Assembly: GCA_003167495.1 (NCBI GenBank)
Contig: PMSX01000069.1
Location: forward strand, 1 to 44,442
Direction of reading: 5' to 3'
DNA length: 44,442 nucleotides
Source of the DNA: Bryobacterales bacterium
GTDB lineage: Bacteria > Acidobacteriota > Terriglobia > Bryobacterales > Bryobacteraceae
A program made the translations under genes and the position numbers. Of this stretch, positions 35,074-44,411 are shown one piece after another; positions within the stretch are counted from its first letter, which is position 1; every line of letters starts with the position of its first letter. The notes below the pieces were generated by a model. The model made no database searches and had not been told where the DNA came from. It saw only the letters and a program-made list of their open reading frames with translations.

Positions 35074-35907
35074 ATGACGTACAAACTTGCAATCTCGGCC
35101 GCCCTAATCCTCCTACGATTTCATCCGTCCGCTGCTTCGGCCACGTTAAAGCCGGAGACCAAAGCAGCCTGGGAGGCCTACCTTGCAGAGGCAACCGCAG
35201 CCATGCAGGCCCGCCTCCAGCCTGGCGCACGCTTCCTTTGGCTTGATGACGAGCCTGACCGGATGGAAGATATTCACAAGAAAGGGCCTTACATATCGCC
35301 GGTGGGGCCGCATATTCCAAAGAAAGTTCCCTCCGGGCTGATCCACGATTGGCTCGGCGTGGGCTTCATCCCCAACGTAAAGATCGAGGACGTCCTGGTT
35401 ATTTTGCGGAATTACGACCGCTACCAGCAAATCTACCGTCCCGGTGTAATCGCCTCAATCTCACACGGTACGGATGGAGCGAAGGACTTATTTTCCCTGC
35501 GCTTGGTTAACAAATCCGCGGTAGCGAAAACGGCTCTCGATGCGGACTGCGAAGCTTCCTATATCCGCGTCGACGAACGGCGCTGGTACGGTGTTTCTAA
35601 TGTAACCCATATCCGTGAAGTCGACAAATTTGGAACACCCGAGGAACGAACCTTGCCCGAGGACCAAGGCACCGGTTTGATTTGGCGGCTATCCAGCTTC
35701 ACGCGGCTGGAAGAGCGTGACGGAGGCGTCTACGCGGAACTGGAGGCCATAGCGTTAAGCCGCGACATTCCGGCTGCGTTTCGCATGATCGTGACGCCCA
35801 TTGTGCGCCGCGTATCGAGAGATTCGCTCGCCACCTCTCTTCACCAGACGAAGGTAGCTCTAGATGAAAGTATGGCTCACCGCTCGCAGGAAACACCTGC
35901 TCAATGA
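35074..35907 (+). CDS. Secreted START/SRPBCC-like hypothetical protein
   Basis: A signal peptide (MTYKLAISAALILLRFHPSAASA) precedes a region with GLIHDWLGVGFIPNVKIEDVL, ILRNYDRYQQIYRPGV and GGVYAELEAIALSRDIP, a pattern I recall from a family of exported acidobacterial proteins that look like START/SRPBCC lipid-binding folds. The N-terminal 60 residues form a helix-rich module. Its ligand and role are unknown. It converges with the propeller gene (8 bp apart). Confidence 0.68.
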   Translation: MTYKLAISAALILLRFHPSAASATLKPETKAAWEAYLAEATAAMQARLQPGARFLWLDDEPDRMEDIHKKGPYISPVGPHIPKKVPSGLIHDWLGVGFIPNVKIEDVLVILRNYDRYQQIYRPGVIASISHGTDGAKDLFSLRLVNKSAVAKTALDADCEASYIRVDERRWYGVSNVTHIREVDKFGTPEERTLPEDQGTGLIWRLSSFTRLEERDGGVYAELEAIALSRDIPAAFRMIVTPIVRRVSRDSLATSLHQTKVALDESMAHRSQETPAQ

Positions 35908-35915
35908 GTGCAAGC

Positions 35916-37025
35916 TTATCCTTGGCCGCTTTCGCCCGGTGGCTCGACTAACATCTCAACGTTGACCGAATAAATTGCCGGTTTACCTTCTTCATCGCTT
36001 TGAAAATAAACCCGGCGGGCATCGGGTGAAAACACCGGTGAAACGCTGGCTGCATGGCTCGAGTGGTGCTGGCATAGAGTCATTTCTCTCTTGGCGGAAC
36101 GCAGCAGCAAAACCACGTTGGGTTGGGCCTTGCTCCGGCTCGCGCCAACGAAGACCGAACCGTCAAAATTAGGAGCAAAACTGGCGAATTGGCTGGTGGA
36201 TGTGACGCAATGCTCCCCCGTACCGTCTAGTCCCACCTCATGAATCTCGGCCAGCGTTACTTCGGACACCGTTACATCGCGGAGAAACAGAAGCGATTGA
36301 CCATCAGGCGACCAGAAAGGATCGGAAACGCTCCCTTTCGCGAGTAAAACCGGTTTCGGACCGCTGCCGGCCGTATACCAAAATTCGCGTTCGGAGGCAG
36401 AGATCTCGCGCGAAAAAAGACAGCCTTTGCCGCTGCCAGGTTGAGCCAGACACGTCTTCCCCACCGCGCCAGCGAGCGTTGCGCCCTCATTGCCGCCCTC
36501 CAGGCGTTGCAGATTGCCGGCGCGGATCAAGAAGACCTCGTTTCCGCTTGGAGCGATACTGAAACCGCTTACCTCGCTCGCTAGGGTTTCCAGCACCTGA
36601 CGCCTGGATTCTTTCTTAGTCAGCTCCGTCCGCTGTAGCCGGTCGCCATCCAGAAAGTACAGCCACCGCTCTTTCGGATCGAGGCACAAAGACTCTGCCG
36701 ACAAATGGACAGTGGTAGCCAGCTGGCGTACGGCGCCACCCCGCAAATCCACTTGGAATGGCGAAAGAGTGCCGCTGCGATCGGAAGAAAAGAGCAGGAA
36801 TCGATCTTTCAGCGAAATGAATCGATTCGCATTAGCCGGCAGGAAACTGGAACTGTTGAGACTAGTAAGCCGAACGACAAAAGTCTCCGTCGTTGGGTCG
36901 GAGAAACGAAAGAACTCGCCAACGTTGCCGAGCGGTTTCGTTTTTGAGCGGCTCCGAGCCGTCTGCGCATTCAGACAGGCTGGCAATGTCGCGAGCATCG
37001 CGCGACGCGTGATGCTTCTGTTCAC
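35916..37025 (-). CDS. Tat-type secreted TolB/PD40-like propeller protein
   Basis: GTG 37025 gives MNRSITRRAMLATLPACLNAQ, a twin-arginine-type signal; a TTG at 37109 overlapping the M23 stop (TTGA) would add 28 unlikely residues but is not excluded. The mature part has PD40/TolB-like repeats (LCLDPKERWLYFLDGDRL, FWSPDGQSLLFLRD, VFSPDARRVYFQSDEEG), a six- or seven-blade propeller also found in oligogalacturonate-lyase-like proteins. No active-site residues are claimed. It follows the M23 peptidase on the same strand, so it is likely co-transcribed. Confidence 0.75.
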   Translation of the reverse strand: MNRSITRRAMLATLPACLNAQTARSRSKTKPLGNVGEFFRFSDPTTETFVVRLTSLNSSSFLPANANRFISLKDRFLLFSSDRSGTLSPFQVDLRGGAVRQLATTVHLSAESLCLDPKERWLYFLDGDRLQRTELTKKESRRQVLETLASEVSGFSIAPSGNEVFLIRAGNLQRLEGGNEGATLAGAVGKTCLAQPGSGKGCLFSREISASEREFWYTAGSGPKPVLLAKGSVSDPFWSPDGQSLLFLRDVTVSEVTLAEIHEVGLDGTGEHCVTSTSQFASFAPNFDGSVFVGASRSKAQPNVVLLLRSAKREMTLCQHHSSHAASVSPVFSPDARRVYFQSDEEGKPAIYSVNVEMLVEPPGESGQG

Positions 37026-37105
37026 TAAAGAAGAGACGCCAAGAATCGCGGCCCGGTTGCGCTCCTCAGTGTCGCAATCCCCGGTGCCGCAATCCTCATT
37101 GGCAG

Positions 37106-38002
37106 TCAAAGGCCAAGATCGTTGTGCGATTTCGCGCCGGAGGATGCTACCTCTCTCAAACCCAAGTAGTGATACGGGTTCACTGGTGTCCCGTGAATCC
37201 GAATCTCGTAGTGCAGATGCGGTCCGGTGACACGACCGGTAGAGCCGCTTAAAGCCACCACTTCTCCTCGGCGCACCTCTTGTCCGGGAATCACCAGGAA
37301 CTGCGACAGGTGACCATAGTAGGTTTGCAAGCCACCCCCGTGATCCACCACAACCAACCGCCCATACCGGCCAACAGTTGTGACCACTTCCACAACACCA
37401 TCGGCAGTCACTTTAACAGGCGTACCCACGGAAGCGGAAAGGTCGATCCCGGCATGGAAAGCGCCCTCCCCGTTGAACGGATCGCTTCGCTGCCCAAAGG
37501 AGCTCCGCACAACACCGTTCACCGGCCAGATGCTTGGTTGCACCTTAGTTTGGAACTGGTGTGCGTAATGATGGAAGATATGCGAGAAATTGGCGGCTTT
37601 TAGGATATTAAATTCCTGAATGGATTCCTTAATCGAAGCGGACGAGTTGTCGTCTGAATCCATCGGCTGCAAATCGCCGCTCGTTTGCGGTGTTAAACCA
37701 TAAGCAACCGAAACTGTTTGCGCCACATTCTCTAGTTGGTTGAGCTGCTGCGTGCTCTTCAGCTTATCGACTTCAAGAATCTTGTTCCGACCGCGAACCC
37801 GCTGGAAATCGGCCTCTAGCCTGTCGAATTGCGTCGCCTTCCACAGTATTTGCATGTAGCTCGTGAAGGCTCCCGCCGCGACCAGAACGAGAATCAATAT
37901 CGAGCCAACGATCCATGCCAGTGATTTATAACTAATTCTAATATGCCTGTCTAGCTCGTGACCCGATTCATCAAGCTCGACTACCAAATGTTCATTCGTC
38001 AT
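37106..38002 (-). CDS. M23 (LytM) metallopeptidase, membrane-anchored
   Basis: A cytosolic tail and one membrane helix (29-50) are followed by a coiled coil (about 55-100) and the peptidase domain with H183 and D187 in HAGIDLSA, H231, and the HLH motif (H262, H264). All zinc-site residues are present, so it should cut cell-wall peptides in the periplasm. Similar proteins help cell division or wall shape. The promoter at 38110-38138 drives it. Confidence 0.9.
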   Translation of the reverse strand: MTNEHLVVELDESGHELDRHIRISYKSLAWIVGSILILVLVAAGAFTSYMQILWKATQFDRLEADFQRVRGRNKILEVDKLKSTQQLNQLENVAQTVSVAYGLTPQTSGDLQPMDSDDNSSASIKESIQEFNILKAANFSHIFHHYAHQFQTKVQPSIWPVNGVVRSSFGQRSDPFNGEGAFHAGIDLSASVGTPVKVTADGVVEVVTTVGRYGRLVVVDHGGGLQTYYGHLSQFLVIPGQEVRRGEVVALSGSTGRVTGPHLHYEIRIHGTPVNPYHYLGLREVASSGAKSHNDLGL

Positions 38003-38109
38003 TCATTTCCTCAGAGGTCGCTAAGAGTTATATTTCTGCCCGCTCACGGCCGCGCGTCAGTCCCCGAGATCCTTTAATTATTTCTTCTTAATTTAATAAA
38101 CGAATTATC

Positions 38110-38138
38110 AGACTAACGCTTCTAAGCTACCGTGTCAA
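38110..38138 (-). promoter_or_regulatory. Promoter of M23 peptidase gene
   Basis: On the minus strand a perfect TTGACA (38138-38133) is followed by 17 bp and TAGTCT (38115-38110), which keeps the key T, A and final T of a -10 box. It sits in an A/T-rich stretch about 110 bp before the start codon. Confidence 0.5.
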
Positions 38139-38406
38139 CCTATTCCTTGAGGGAGATGACCAGTATCGCTGGGCACATCCTGATTCTTGGAGGTCGGTTT
38201 CTGAAAACAGTATATCCCGGATCGACTCATGAATTTCGCTAATATTTCCCACTCGATAGTTAGGGGGGCATAAACGAAGTACGATTCCCCACCTCTCTTT
38301 CTCCTACGATCCTTCAAAGTCTTGTATAAGTGAGCCCTTTGGTAACCGGACTATTGGCGAACACAGTCTACAAGGCAGCGGTTCGAATAAAGGAGAACTC
38401 CCAAAT
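38139..38406. other. Intergenic region without recognised gene
   Basis: The stretch is A/T-rich by local standards and contains a minus-strand open frame of 60 codons (38135-38317) with no family resemblance and no ribosome-binding site. An AAAGGAG at about 38390 is the ribosome-binding site of the next gene. No RNA gene or repeat was recognised. Confidence 0.4.
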
Positions 38407-38784
38407 ATGAAAATGCTGAAACTAATGCTGGCTGGTTGCCTAGCCACAATGACGATGACGGCCGCCGATGCAACGGGCAAATGGACTGCGGAAATGCCGG
38501 GACGAGACGGCAATACTCAGACCGTGACCATGAGCCTGAAAGCGGACGGCAACAATTTGACCGGTTCGGTCAGCGGCCGCCGGGGCGAGACGCCTATTTC
38601 CGAAGGAAAAGTGGACGGCGTGAACGTAACGTTTGATGTAGTGCGCGAATTCAACGGCAACAAAATGACGCAACACTACGTCGGCACGCTCGATGGCGAT
38701 ACTATTCACTTCACGATTAAGATGGAAGGCGGCCAAGGGGGCGGCATGGAACGCAAGTTGGACGCGAAGCGCTCAACCACCTAA
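38407..38784 (+). CDS. Small secreted acidobacterial protein
   Basis: The 125-residue product has a signal peptide ending near TMTAAD. The mature strand-rich part opens GKWTAEMPGRDGNTQTVTMSLKADGNNLTGSV and closes VGTLDGDTIHFTIKM, a common pattern in small exported proteins of Acidobacteria and Planctomycetes. Its ligand is unknown. The AAAGGAG ribosome-binding site about 11 nt upstream supports ATG 38407. Confidence 0.8.
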   Translation: MKMLKLMLAGCLATMTMTAADATGKWTAEMPGRDGNTQTVTMSLKADGNNLTGSVSGRRGETPISEGKVDGVNVTFDVVREFNGNKMTQHYVGTLDGDTIHFTIKMEGGQGGGMERKLDAKRSTT

Positions 38785-38821
38785 CAAAAATCCAAAGTAC
38801 TAATGCTCTAGGACTGGTTTT

Positions 38822-41197
38822 CTAGAACTGGAGTTTAGCTTTCCCTTCCGCTTTGGCGGGGCCGCTGAACTCCTTTTCGTTTGGCGCACCCAACGGCTCA
38901 GCCTCTCTGATTGCGCTTTCAGAAGGGGATCTGCACAAAGATGACGCATGGCGGTAAGTGAGAACGTACAGCCATCCAGCAGAGACCGCCATTGTGAAAA
39001 GGGCGACACTATCGCTCAGTATGAATTGGGTATTTACGAACCGGTGATTGGTCCAGATAGAGGGAAGAAGCAGCATAAGTAGCGTTTCCACTCCGCGCAG
39101 CAGGAGCGCCACGCTGCAGGCGGCGCAGAAAACCTTGTGAGCCGCGAGCCGCCGCCACATCGCAACCGAAAAGAGGAGCAAGCTCAGAACCCATGGCTGT
39201 AACCCCTCGCGCAGCATACCCGCGCTGTTCGTTCCCCAATAAACGCTGAAGCACGCAAAAGGGATTACCAAAACCAGCATCAGCCAGGCGCGCGCTTCCA
39301 CGAAACCAACGTACAGACACCTAACCATGAAAAGGAAGTAAGTGATGCCAACACCAAAAGGGACTGTATTCCAATACTGAAAGTAGAAACGAACGACCGG
39401 AGGCGACGAGCGGAAAATCGAATTGATCGAGTGATGGTCACCATGCAGCAAAAACAGACTCAGGGGGAGTAACGTGTTGGCAACAGAGCTCCAACGCGAC
39501 TGAAGCCAAGCAGCGAGGCTGGGTTTTGCATCCCCATCGGCCATCTGCGCGTACCACAAAAATGAGATCTGGTTAAAGTCGTGACGGTTCACCAACACCC
39601 AAATCGCAATACAGAGGGTAAGGCCGGGGATAAGAGCGGCAGCCTGCAAGCCCCACGCATAGATCTCGCCGAATCGGGAGGCGGTCTTACTGACACGCTT
39701 GGATTGTGAGAGAAAGACAATTCCCAGCAAGGCCGGGGCCGAAAGCAGCGCGAGCGGGTGGCAAAGATAACCGAGCCCCCAAAACAGGCCAGCCATAAGC
39801 AATCGCCCGCGCAAAATCAGATATGCAGCCAAAAGGACAAACCAGGCAGACTCTAATTTCGGCCAAGTGAAGTAAGTTTCGTGGACGACGAACGGTGTCG
39901 TGGCAGTGACAAGAAACGCGAGCAAAGCCCATTGCTCGTCCAGAAAAAGGTTAGCCACTCCGAAAGCGGAAATCAGACTGCAACAGGCGATGACAATCAT
40001 GACGACTCGGAAAGCGCTGAAACCCTCCGGATCGAAAACCGTCCAAATCTGCTCCGGCAACCCTTGGGGCACGCGAACCGGGATAGCCAGAACGACAGGG
40101 CTGGCGGTGAGGGAAGCTAAGGGTGTACGCGCGGAAAAACCCCAATCGCCGAAGAGAGTGGTTGCCAGAGATCCGTGCGGATCGCTCCTGGCAGCGATCA
40201 GTTGAAGAACGTGATAGGGAATCCGGCTATCGCTTCTGTCACCCACCTCGATCGTCCGCGAGATCCGACCGCCGAATAGCTCTCCTATTGGTCCCAGTGA
40301 GTAGCTCGCTTTCGAGACGCTGAGCGCACTGAGTAAGAGAGTCGCCAGCAGGACACGCTGTTCCCATTTTGTTGTATAGGCGGTGAGTGGAAAACGCAGC
40401 GAGTGATACAGCGCATATGCGAAGAGCGGACCTAGAAATAACTGGGAGATGCGGCGGACTCCGACCGTGTGCGGTCCGATCCAACAAAGGAGTGCCACCG
40501 AGGCGAGAGCCATAAATCCAGGAACCGGTATCCAGACAAACTCGAGTCTAGGGCGCACACGGCGAAGCAGGAGCCCTGGAAAAAGCAGCGCCACAAGAGC
40601 GGCAGAGGCGGTCAGGGCAACCAGCGTAAGCAGTCCAGCTTGTTTCCAAAGCTCGCGCGCGTCTTCAATGAATTGGAAAGGTTGTGAGAAGCCCACCCAG
40701 CCGCCGGGCCCTGTCCCCGCGTCGATTGCTACGATACGGAATCTGGTCGCCGTCGGGGGTAATGAAATGGTCCGGACTTGCCAGGTCTCTCCAGGATCGT
40801 CGCCGGGCACTTCGATGCGCTGAACCGCTCCGCTCGGAGTCTCCGTTTCAATGTAAAGTTGACAACCATTACTATTTGGATAGCCCGAAACCTGAAGACT
40901 GAACTCGGGGACAAGTTGAAACCAGGCCGATTGAGCTTTTCCCATCGTGAAGTCGGCACCGAGCCAAGAACCGAAATGTCTCAAATTGAGGCCGATTCTT
41001 GGCGGCATCACCCCAACCCAAACCGCATTTTCCGCAAAGCCGCCTTGCGAAACAAAAAGTGCATTTCCGCCATCCGGAGCGAGTGGCAATAAGCGCGGTG
41101 TCGTTAGTTTGTCCAGTTTCAGATGGCCCGAAAACAGGAATAACAGCGCTGCGAAAGACAAGAGTACTGCCAGCGCGTTGGTGAGACGGGAACGCAT
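38822..41197 (-). CDS. Large multi-pass membrane protein, GT-C glycosyltransferase-like
   Basis: About 790 residues from the ATG giving MRSRLTNALAVLLSFAALLFLF; further upstream starts would run into the divergent phosphatase gene. About a dozen membrane helices alternate with loops, and a periplasmic beta-rich domain lies near the N-terminus (residues about 80-170). The order of helices and the block YLILRGRLLMAGLFWGLGYLCHPLALLS resemble GT-C fold sugar transferases, but the usual DD/DE loop motif is not clearly visible, so the call is structural rather than by sequence match. Confidence 0.65.
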   Translation of the reverse strand: MRSRLTNALAVLLSFAALLFLFSGHLKLDKLTTPRLLPLAPDGGNALFVSQGGFAENAVWVGVMPPRIGLNLRHFGSWLGADFTMGKAQSAWFQLVPEFSLQVSGYPNSNGCQLYIETETPSGAVQRIEVPGDDPGETWQVRTISLPPTATRFRIVAIDAGTGPGGWVGFSQPFQFIEDARELWKQAGLLTLVALTASAALVALLFPGLLLRRVRPRLEFVWIPVPGFMALASVALLCWIGPHTVGVRRISQLFLGPLFAYALYHSLRFPLTAYTTKWEQRVLLATLLLSALSVSKASYSLGPIGELFGGRISRTIEVGDRSDSRIPYHVLQLIAARSDPHGSLATTLFGDWGFSARTPLASLTASPVVLAIPVRVPQGLPEQIWTVFDPEGFSAFRVVMIVIACCSLISAFGVANLFLDEQWALLAFLVTATTPFVVHETYFTWPKLESAWFVLLAAYLILRGRLLMAGLFWGLGYLCHPLALLSAPALLGIVFLSQSKRVSKTASRFGEIYAWGLQAAALIPGLTLCIAIWVLVNRHDFNQISFLWYAQMADGDAKPSLAAWLQSRWSSVANTLLPLSLFLLHGDHHSINSIFRSSPPVVRFYFQYWNTVPFGVGITYFLFMVRCLYVGFVEARAWLMLVLVIPFACFSVYWGTNSAGMLREGLQPWVLSLLLFSVAMWRRLAAHKVFCAACSVALLLRGVETLLMLLLPSIWTNHRFVNTQFILSDSVALFTMAVSAGWLYVLTYRHASSLCRSPSESAIREAEPLGAPNEKEFSGPAKAEGKAKLQF

Positions 41198-41259
41198 CAA
41201 GCTTTTGAGGATAACACCCAAACGGTCTTCCCGAACGTTGCGTTCGCGATAATCGGAAC

Positions 41260-42027
41260 GTGGCATTTGAACAGGAAGTAGAGTTAGCGGTGGAAATGGC
41301 GCGCGAGGCGGGAAGCGTGGCGCTCGACTATCAAAGACGTGGCATAACCGCGGATACAAAAGAAGACGACTCGCCTGTCACCGCGGCCGATCGCGCCTGC
41401 GAAAAGCTGATCGTTGAGCGCATCGGGCGGGCATTTCCTGACGATGGTTTTCTCGGCGAAGAAGGCGCGAATCGTGAAAGCCGGAACGGCCGCAAATGGA
41501 TTGTCGATCCGATTGATGGCACGCGCGACTTTGTGCGAGGCATTCCGCTGTGGGCCGTGCTCATTGGCTTTGAACAAGATGGTGAGGTAGTTGCCGGTGC
41601 GGCATACTGCCCCGGCCAAGGACTTCTGGTCTCGGCCGGAAAAGGCGGCGGTACTTGGCAGGACGGGAAACGGCTGCGCGTGTCTGAGATAAGCGCGCTC
41701 GCCGATGCCGTTCTGTGTTTCAACGGGTTTAACAAGAAAGGCGTCGGCGGCATGCCCGGTATTTTGCCATGGGTAGAACAGTTTTGGGCAGTGCGCGGAC
41801 TCGGTGGCGCGGTAGACGCCATGCTTATTTCTTTAGGCAAGGCCGATGTTTGGATTGAGCCGAACGCCAAGCCTTGGGATTTTGCGCCCCTTAAAATAAT
41901 CGTGGAAGAAGCCGGCGGCCGCTTCGGCGCGTTTGACGGTTCGAGTTCCATCTACCAAGGCAACGGCTATGCTTGTACGCCGGCGCTGGAGCCGCATATC
42001 CTCGAATTTCTCAAACGCTCAAGCTGA
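41260..42027 (+). CDS. Inositol monophosphatase family phosphatase
   Basis: The 255-residue protein has all metal-site motifs: GEEG (66-69), DPIDGTRDF (D83, D86) and WDFAPLKIIVEEAGG (D207). Members dephosphorylate inositol phosphate, histidinol phosphate (HisN-type) or 3'-phosphoadenosine phosphate; the sequence alone does not decide among them. GTG 41260 is the first start; the gene is divergent from the membrane protein. Confidence 0.9.
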   Translation: MAFEQEVELAVEMAREAGSVALDYQRRGITADTKEDDSPVTAADRACEKLIVERIGRAFPDDGFLGEEGANRESRNGRKWIVDPIDGTRDFVRGIPLWAVLIGFEQDGEVVAGAAYCPGQGLLVSAGKGGGTWQDGKRLRVSEISALADAVLCFNGFNKKGVGGMPGILPWVEQFWAVRGLGGAVDAMLISLGKADVWIEPNAKPWDFAPLKIIVEEAGGRFGAFDGSSSIYQGNGYACTPALEPHILEFLKRSS

Positions 42028-42045
42028 CCGTTTAAGCTCACAGGT

Positions 42046-43443
42046 ATGCGTTCTCAAATTCAACTCGCAGTGTTCTTAACGGCTCTCCCGCTGCTCGCCG
42101 CGGATACCATGCCGCCGGACGCGGATCAACGCTTGGCGCGCGAGATTTACAAAGAAATGGTGGAAAGCAAGTCGGGCTTCACAACAGGCGCCACCACCCC
42201 AATTGCTAACGCCGTCGCCGCGCGACTGAGTGCGGAAGGCTTTGCCGATGCCGACATCTTTATTGGCGGCGCGCGTCCCGATAAGGCCAACCTGGTGGTG
42301 CGCTATCACGGCACGGGGCAACGCAAACCGATTCTCTTGCTCGCGCATACCGATGTGGTCGAAGCCAAACGCGAGGATTGGAGTACCGATCCGTTCGAAT
42401 TCATTGAAAAAGACGGCTATTTTTACGGTCGCGGCACAGCCGACGACAAAGCGCAGGCAGCAGTCTGGGTGGCGAATCTCATTCGCTATAAACGCGAGGG
42501 ATTCCGGCCTGATCGCGATCTGATTGTGGCGCTCACCGCCGATGAAGAAGGCGGCGGCCCAGCCAATGGCGTCGAGTGGCTGCTCAAAAATAAACGCGAA
42601 TTGATCGACGCCGATTTCTGTTTCAATGAAGGCGGCCGTGGTGAGATGCTCGACGGCAAGCGCATTGCCAACGACATCGGACTCGCCGAGAAAACATACA
42701 CCGATTTCCGTTTTGAAGTGCGCAATAAAGGCGGCCATAGCTCGCGGCCCGTCGCCGACAATGCGATTTATCATCTGGCCGGCGCGCTATACCGCCTTTC
42801 GTCCTTCAGCTTTCCTCTCCAATTGAATGATGTAACTCGCCTCTACTTTCAACAAGTGTCGAAAATTGAGAAAGGCGAGATGGCGGCCGATCTGGCCAAA
42901 ATCAGCGAAGGTTCGGAAGAAGCGATGCGCCGGATCGCGGCTGTGTCCCCCGGCATGAACTCGATGTTGCGGACCACTTGCGTCGCCACCCAACTCGAGG
43001 GAGGACATGCGCCCAACGCCCTGCCCCAGCTGGCGGCGGCCAACATAAACTGCCGGATTCTGCCGCAAGATTCGCTGGAAAACGTAATCAAAACATTGAA
43101 GGGCGTGGTGGCGGACGAGCAAGTGCAGATCACGGTAAAGCAGGATGAAGGAGCTGCGCCGGCTTCGCCTTTGCGGCCCGATGTGATGAAGGCCTTTACC
43201 CGCGTTACCGATACAATGTGGCCTGGAGTCATTACCGTGCCGACCATGGCCACCGGTGCTTCCGACGGCAGGTATCTGCGCGAAGCGGGAATACCCACAT
43301 ATGGAGTGCAAGGATTTTTCGGCGACCGCGACGATGTGCGAGCCCACGGCCGCGATGAGCGCATGTTAGTCCGCTCTTTCTATGAAGGGCAAACGTTTTT
43401 GTACGAGCTTGTAAAAACACTCTCTGCAAATCCTGTTCAATAA
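42046..43443 (+). CDS. Secreted M20 family peptidase
   Basis: A signal peptide ends near LLAAD. The zinc-binding motifs are HTDVVEA (H101, D103), GRGTADDK (D133) and ADEEGG (E167 catalytic, E168). A dimerisation domain (about 210-330) and a C-terminal His motif (RAHGRDERM) are present. M20 enzymes are dipeptidases or deacylases; the signal peptide puts this one in the periplasm. It lies 18 bp after the phosphatase and 2 bp before the next gene, so an operon is likely. Confidence 0.92.
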   Translation: MRSQIQLAVFLTALPLLAADTMPPDADQRLAREIYKEMVESKSGFTTGATTPIANAVAARLSAEGFADADIFIGGARPDKANLVVRYHGTGQRKPILLLAHTDVVEAKREDWSTDPFEFIEKDGYFYGRGTADDKAQAAVWVANLIRYKREGFRPDRDLIVALTADEEGGGPANGVEWLLKNKRELIDADFCFNEGGRGEMLDGKRIANDIGLAEKTYTDFRFEVRNKGGHSSRPVADNAIYHLAGALYRLSSFSFPLQLNDVTRLYFQQVSKIEKGEMAADLAKISEGSEEAMRRIAAVSPGMNSMLRTTCVATQLEGGHAPNALPQLAAANINCRILPQDSLENVIKTLKGVVADEQVQITVKQDEGAAPASPLRPDVMKAFTRVTDTMWPGVITVPTMATGASDGRYLREAGIPTYGVQGFFGDRDDVRAHGRDERMLVRSFYEGQTFLYELVKTLSANPVQ

Positions 43444-43445
43444 AG

Positions 43446-44411
43446 ATGTCGCGGGTTGCCATTATTGGAGCGGGTAACGTAGGCGCCTACCTTGGCACTC
43501 GACTCAGGGCTGCGGGACACGACGTGTTCTTCTGCGTGCGGCGCATGCCGGCGCCCCTCCGTTTTGAAGATTCGCCCGTGTGGCATTTCCCCTTCTTTTT
43601 TTGGCACCCGCCGGCAGCCGATATCGTTTTAATGACCGTGAAAGCGCATGACACCCCGGAGGCGATTGGCTGGCTGGAACACTTGTGCAAGAACAATCAA
43701 CCGGTCGCGGTAATTCAGAATGGCGTGGGCCATAGCAACCGGATTTCGCCCTACCCGGCCATACCGGTGCTTTCGTATGTGTATGTGGAGGCGCAGCAAG
43801 GCGTGTACCACGCGTTCTTGCCCCGGCATTCGCATTTCACGATTCCCTCCCAATCTTCCTGTAATCCGTTTGCCGACCTGTTTGTTAACACCACCATCCA
43901 AGTGGAGCGCGCCGGAGCGTTCCACACTGCGGCATGGCGCAAGATGCTGCACAATTGCGTCTCGAATCCACTGACCGCCATTGCCGGCAGGGGTTTGGAA
44001 ATTTTGCGTGAAGAAAAATATCTGGAGCTGGCGCAGGCCGTTCTGGCCGAGGCGTTTCCCATTGCACAGGCCGACGGAGCGCGAGTCCGCGCCACCGAAG
44101 CCAACAAAATTCTGACCATGCTGAGTTCCTATCCGCCAGGCACACGCACATCAATGTTGCAGGATTTTGAATTAGGCAAAAGGCTGGAATTAGATACATT
44201 AAACGGCGCGTTGATTGAGATGGGCAAAAAGTATGGCCTGCCAACGAGGGTGAACGAACAAGTAGTGGAAATGCTGAACACGCGGGTGAAAGAGGCAACG
44301 GAGATTAAGAAGCAGACGCCGGAGGTAGGATCACAAAACGGCGGGAAAGTGGATCGAGCATCTGTTCCTAGCACTCAAACAAGCCGCCGTGCACGAGCAA
44401 CATCCGAATGA
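43446..44411 (+). CDS. Ketopantoate reductase family oxidoreductase (PanE/ApbA-like)
   Basis: The N-terminal Rossmann fold has VAIIGAGNVGAYLGTRL (NADPH loop G8-G13). The middle has VKAHDT and IQNGVGH, and the C-terminal helical domain has WRKMLHNCVSNPLTAI, matching the PanE substrate-binding Lys/Asn/Ser pattern. PanE reduces ketopantoate to pantoate for coenzyme A, but paralogues with other 2-oxo acids exist. The C-terminus is extended by about 30 Lys-, Thr- and Ser-rich residues. It follows the M20 gene by 2 bp. Confidence 0.87.
   Translation: MSRVAIIGAGNVGAYLGTRLRAAGHDVFFCVRRMPAPLRFEDSPVWHFPFFFWHPPAADIVLMTVKAHDTPEAIGWLEHLCKNNQPVAVIQNGVGHSNRISPYPAIPVLSYVYVEAQQGVYHAFLPRHSHFTIPSQSSCNPFADLFVNTTIQVERAGAFHTAAWRKMLHNCVSNPLTAIAGRGLEILREEKYLELAQAVLAEAFPIAQADGARVRATEANKILTMLSSYPPGTRTSMLQDFELGKRLELDTLNGALIEMGKKYGLPTRVNEQVVEMLNTRVKEATEIKKQTPEVGSQNGGKVDRASVPSTQTSRRARATSE

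Noticed and set aside
38135..38317. Minus-strand 60-codon open frame
   Set aside because: Very basic, no ribosome-binding site, and it overlaps the M23 promoter.
38370..38390. ggttcgaat resembling a tRNA T-loop
   Set aside because: No 5-bp flanking stem and no acceptor or anticodon arms.
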